Notes under the pieces: model-generated
Told to the model about the DNA's origin: nothing
Databases searched by the model: none
Seen by the model: the letters and a program-made list of their open reading frames with translations, nothing else
Program-made: the position numbers and the translations under genes
DNA from: G965200765 sp965200765
GTDB taxonomy: Bacteria; Pseudomonadota; Gammaproteobacteria; Arenicellales; JAJDZL01
Direction: 5' to 3'
Assembly: GCA_965200765.1 (NCBI GenBank)
Contig: OZ241380.1
Span: 2,108,001-2,172,000, forward strand
Length of the DNA stretch: 64,000 nucleotides
Part shown: in pieces, positions 61,855 through 64,000 of the stretch
Position numbering within the stretch: the first letter of the stretch is position 1
Layout: every line of letters starts with the position of its first letter

Positions 61855-63174
61855 ATGGAAAGTTTGGCCGAAAAGTCACTGGCCGAGCTGGCTAAGTTGA
61901 TTTACGACAGGAAGATCAAACCAAGCGAAATTCTTGAAGACTGCATAAAGCGAATCGACGAGCGCGAAGGCGAAGTGCAAGCCTTTGAATATTTGAATGC
62001 TGATGTAGCATTCGAGACAGCACAGTCGCTGGACGATGCTGAGTGGCTCAGCTGGTTGCATGGAATACCCATCGGCATCAAGGATGTGATGAACACACAT
62101 GACATGCCAACAACAATGGGCAGTCCGATCTACAAGAACAATAGGCCGAACCGGGATGCTGCAATTGTATCGTTTTTACGATTTTTGGGGGCGGTGGTCC
62201 CCGGCAAGACTGTATCAACCGAATTTGCTTATTTCAATCCCGGAAAAACCAGAAATCCGCATAACCTGAAGCATACGCCTGGCGGATCCTCCATGGGTTC
62301 TGCTGCATCCGTTGCCGACAATATGTTACCCATTGCAATCGGCACCCAAACAGCTGGTTCAGTCATTCGTCCGGCTGCCTATTGCGGTGTGTGCGGCTAC
62401 AAGGCAAGTCAGGCAGCTTTCAGCATGGACGGAATTTTAGGGTTGTCGCAAACCATGGATTCAATTGGATTTTTTGCACGAGATGTGTTCGATTTCAAGT
62501 TCATCCGATCTGCGCTTTTGGCTAATACTGATGAAGAATTTAATTCGCTTGAATTGATTCGGAATGAAATCTATAGTAGCTACAGTGTCGATGAGAAACC
62601 CGAATTTCGTGTAGGTGTCGTATATACGCCACATTGGGAGAGAGTTTCGAGCGAGCAACAAAAAGCATTTGTTGAAGCTGCCAAGCGATTGGACCGCAAT
62701 GGTATAGAAGTTTATGAAATCGAAATCGAGGAGTCAGGCGGAGACTTGACCGAAGCTCATGGGATTGTAATGGCTTTCGAGGCATGTCGCTCCCTTTTGG
62801 GAGAATGGACAAATCACAGGGATTTATTAAGCGACCCGTTGAAAAAATTGATTGAACAGGGATTGGCATGTACCTATGAAGAGTACCTGACAGCAATCAA
62901 CTGTGGAGATATTGGTGAAGGTGACCTCTATAACACATTCGCCGACGTTGATTTATTAATGGTTCCCAGTGCTATGGGCGAAGCACCGGCTACGTTGGAC
63001 AACACTGGCGACCCACTACTAAATCGCATGTGGACTCTGCTTCGGGCCCCATCAATCACCATTCCCTACGAAACTGGTGCCAACGGCCTACCGTTGGCAC
63101 TGCAGTTCATTGGTCAACGATACTTTGACGACGATCTCATAGACCAAGTGCATCAATTGCAGAGATATTTGTGA
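61855..63174 (+). CDS. Amidase signature family protein
   Basis: A 439-residue amidase. The Ser-cisSer-Lys triad is visible: Lys in GIPIGIKDVMN, the cis-Ser in TPGGSSMGSAA, and the nucleophile Ser in GTQTAGSVIRPAAYCG. It hydrolyses an amide to acid and ammonia or amine in the cytoplasm; the substrate is not predictable. GGTGG precedes the ATG. Its stop codon overlaps the GTG start of the next gene (GTGA), indicating coupling. Length is usual for the family. Confidence 0.93.
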   Translation: MESLAEKSLAELAKLIYDRKIKPSEILEDCIKRIDEREGEVQAFEYLNADVAFETAQSLDDAEWLSWLHGIPIGIKDVMNTHDMPTTMGSPIYKNNRPNRDAAIVSFLRFLGAVVPGKTVSTEFAYFNPGKTRNPHNLKHTPGGSSMGSAASVADNMLPIAIGTQTAGSVIRPAAYCGVCGYKASQAAFSMDGILGLSQTMDSIGFFARDVFDFKFIRSALLANTDEEFNSLELIRNEIYSSYSVDEKPEFRVGVVYTPHWERVSSEQQKAFVEAAKRLDRNGIEVYEIEIEESGGDLTEAHGIVMAFEACRSLLGEWTNHRDLLSDPLKKLIEQGLACTYEEYLTAINCGDIGEGDLYNTFADVDLLMVPSAMGEAPATLDNTGDPLLNRMWTLLRAPSITIPYETGANGLPLALQFIGQRYFDDDLIDQVHQLQRYL

Positions 63175-64000
63175 CATCAACCTTTCGCAGGATTCAATCA
63201 GATATTTCCAGAATAACAACTTCCCTGAATCTGGAAAGCTTCGGCAAGCGTACGGGCGATTTACGACTGAAGTATTCGAGCAATGAGCATGCTTTGGGCT
63301 ATATCCCGATTCCGGTTGGAGTCATTGTTGGTGAACCCGGACCAACTGTTTTGCTGATTGGGGGTTGTCATGGCGACGAATTCGAGGGTCCGGTTGCAGT
63401 GCTGAAGTTGTTAAAGAACCTTGAACCCGAACAATTGCGCGGCAGAATCATCGCACTTCCCGCACTCAATGCGCCTGCACTAAATCACGCCGCACGCGTT
63501 TCTCCATTGGACAATGGAAATCTAAATCGTGCATTTCCGGGGAACCCTGATGGAGGGCCAACTGAGATGATTGCGCATTTCGTTGAAAAAGCATTGATGC
63601 CGGTCTGCGACTATGTTATCGACCTGCATTCCGGCGGCAAAGCGGCTTGGTTTTCTCCTTGCGCAATGACAATGATTACTGAAAATCGGGTACTGTCAAG
63701 GAAAAATCTGGAACTCGCGGAGGCATTTGGCGCACCACTGATTTGGTTAATGGGCGCATTGAATGACAATCGAAGTGTAAATTCAGCTGCCGACCGGCAA
63801 GGTCTTCCAATGATTGCGGCAGAGTTGGGGGGCGGTGGTCAAGTCAGTCCGGAAACCTTGTCAATAGGCGAGTATGGTTTGATCAACTGCTTTGTTCATT
63901 TGGGAGTTCTGCCCGCGAGCATGGCACATGAAGGACAACCGTCAAAATATTTCTACATTGATGATCCGAGCCAGCATGTTTATTCACCGCATCGGGGATT
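63171..64000 (+). CDS. Succinylglutamate desuccinylase/aspartoacylase (AstE/DoeB-like), 3' end outside window
   Basis: A zinc-dependent deacylase of the M14-like AstE/AspA family. About 276 codons run without a stop from the GTG at 63171 to the window edge. Zinc ligands appear as IGGCHGDEFEGP (H-x2-E) and VIDLHSGG (His). NRAFPGNPDGGPTEMIAHF is the substrate-binding arginine region. DoeB, which deacetylates N-acetyl-diaminobutyrate in ectoine breakdown, belongs to this group. The start overlaps the amidase stop by GTGA. The remaining C-terminus (perhaps 50-60 residues) lies beyond the window. Confidence 0.88.
   Translation, partial: MTSTFRRIQSDISRITTSLNLESFGKRTGDLRLKYSSNEHALGYIPIPVGVIVGEPGPTVLLIGGCHGDEFEGPVAVLKLLKNLEPEQLRGRIIALPALNAPALNHAARVSPLDNGNLNRAFPGNPDGGPTEMIAHFVEKALMPVCDYVIDLHSGGKAAWFSPCAMTMITENRVLSRKNLELAEAFGAPLIWLMGALNDNRSVNSAADRQGLPMIAAELGGGGQVSPETLSIGEYGLINCFVHLGVLPASMAHEGQPSKYFYIDDPSQHVYSPHRG

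Overview
The window looks like a chromosomal segment of a Gram-negative proteobacterium, most probably a free-living or host-associated gammaproteobacterium. The evidence is the xseB-ispA-dxs gene order, parE/parC, a sucA-sucB-lpd operon, the rubrerythrin/Fe-S/DUF3501 operon and an outer-membrane autotransporter. No rRNA, tRNA or CRISPR array was seen. Genus cannot be set from this sequence. Most genes look moderate in GC. Two islands differ: an AT-rich nuclease-like gene (9.5-10.9 kb) and a GC-rich giant repeat protein (21-30 kb).

Layout. 1-2.3 kb: isoprenoid precursor operon xseB-ispA-dxs (dxs cut by the window edge). 2.4-5 kb: oxidative-stress/iron operon of rubrerythrin, a two-cluster Fe-S protein and DUF3501, with a palindromic operator on the rubrerythrin promoter. 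5-9.3 kb: topoisomerase IV (parE, parC). 9.5-10.9 kb: AT-rich solitary HsdR-N/PD-(D/E)xK protein with a duplicated C-terminal domain. 11.2-19.3 kb: one leftward eight-gene unit, made of a TorT-like binding protein, an RbsA-type ATPase and an RbsC-type permease, followed by pxpA, a biotin carrier, a biotin carboxylase, pxpB and pxpC. A LysR regulator is divergent from it. 20.7-21 kb: a decayed IS1595-type transposase. 21-30.3 kb: a ~3,000-residue autotransporter with 20 Calx-beta repeats and two G11 tracts at its 5' end, which suggest phase variation.

30.7-41.5 kb is central metabolism: phosphomannomutase/phosphoglucomutase, lpd, sucB, sucA and single-chain pyruvate carboxylase. 41.5-46.4 kb holds a 3-hydroxyisobutyrate-dehydrogenase-like enzyme, a two-subunit ThDP decarboxylase resembling sulfopyruvate decarboxylase (ComD/ComE), a HisC-like aminotransferase and a Rieske oxygenase. 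Together they could transaminate, decarboxylate and reduce an amino acid analogue such as cysteate or phosphonoalanine. 46.7-50.65 kb is a decaying stretch: a secreted FGE-fold protein, a possible MITE, a Mth938-like protein, an nlpD fragment, a retropepsin-like protease with a small partner, a frameshifted class II aldolase and a second IS1595 remnant.

50.65-64 kb is a dense catabolic island. A translationally coupled leftward operon encodes an MlrC-like M81 protein, an M24 creatinase-fold hydrolase, a class III aminotransferase and an Asp/Glu-racemase-superfamily protein. A polar amino-acid ABC transporter plus a second class III aminotransferase lies upstream, with a DUF3830 gene on the opposite strand between them. 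A divergent rightward operon encodes DUF1116 (AllG-like), an amidase and an AstE/DoeB-like zinc deacylase (cut by the window end). The set resembles ectoine/acetyl-diaminobutyrate catabolism in enzyme classes but is not the canonical cluster; its substrate is unknown.
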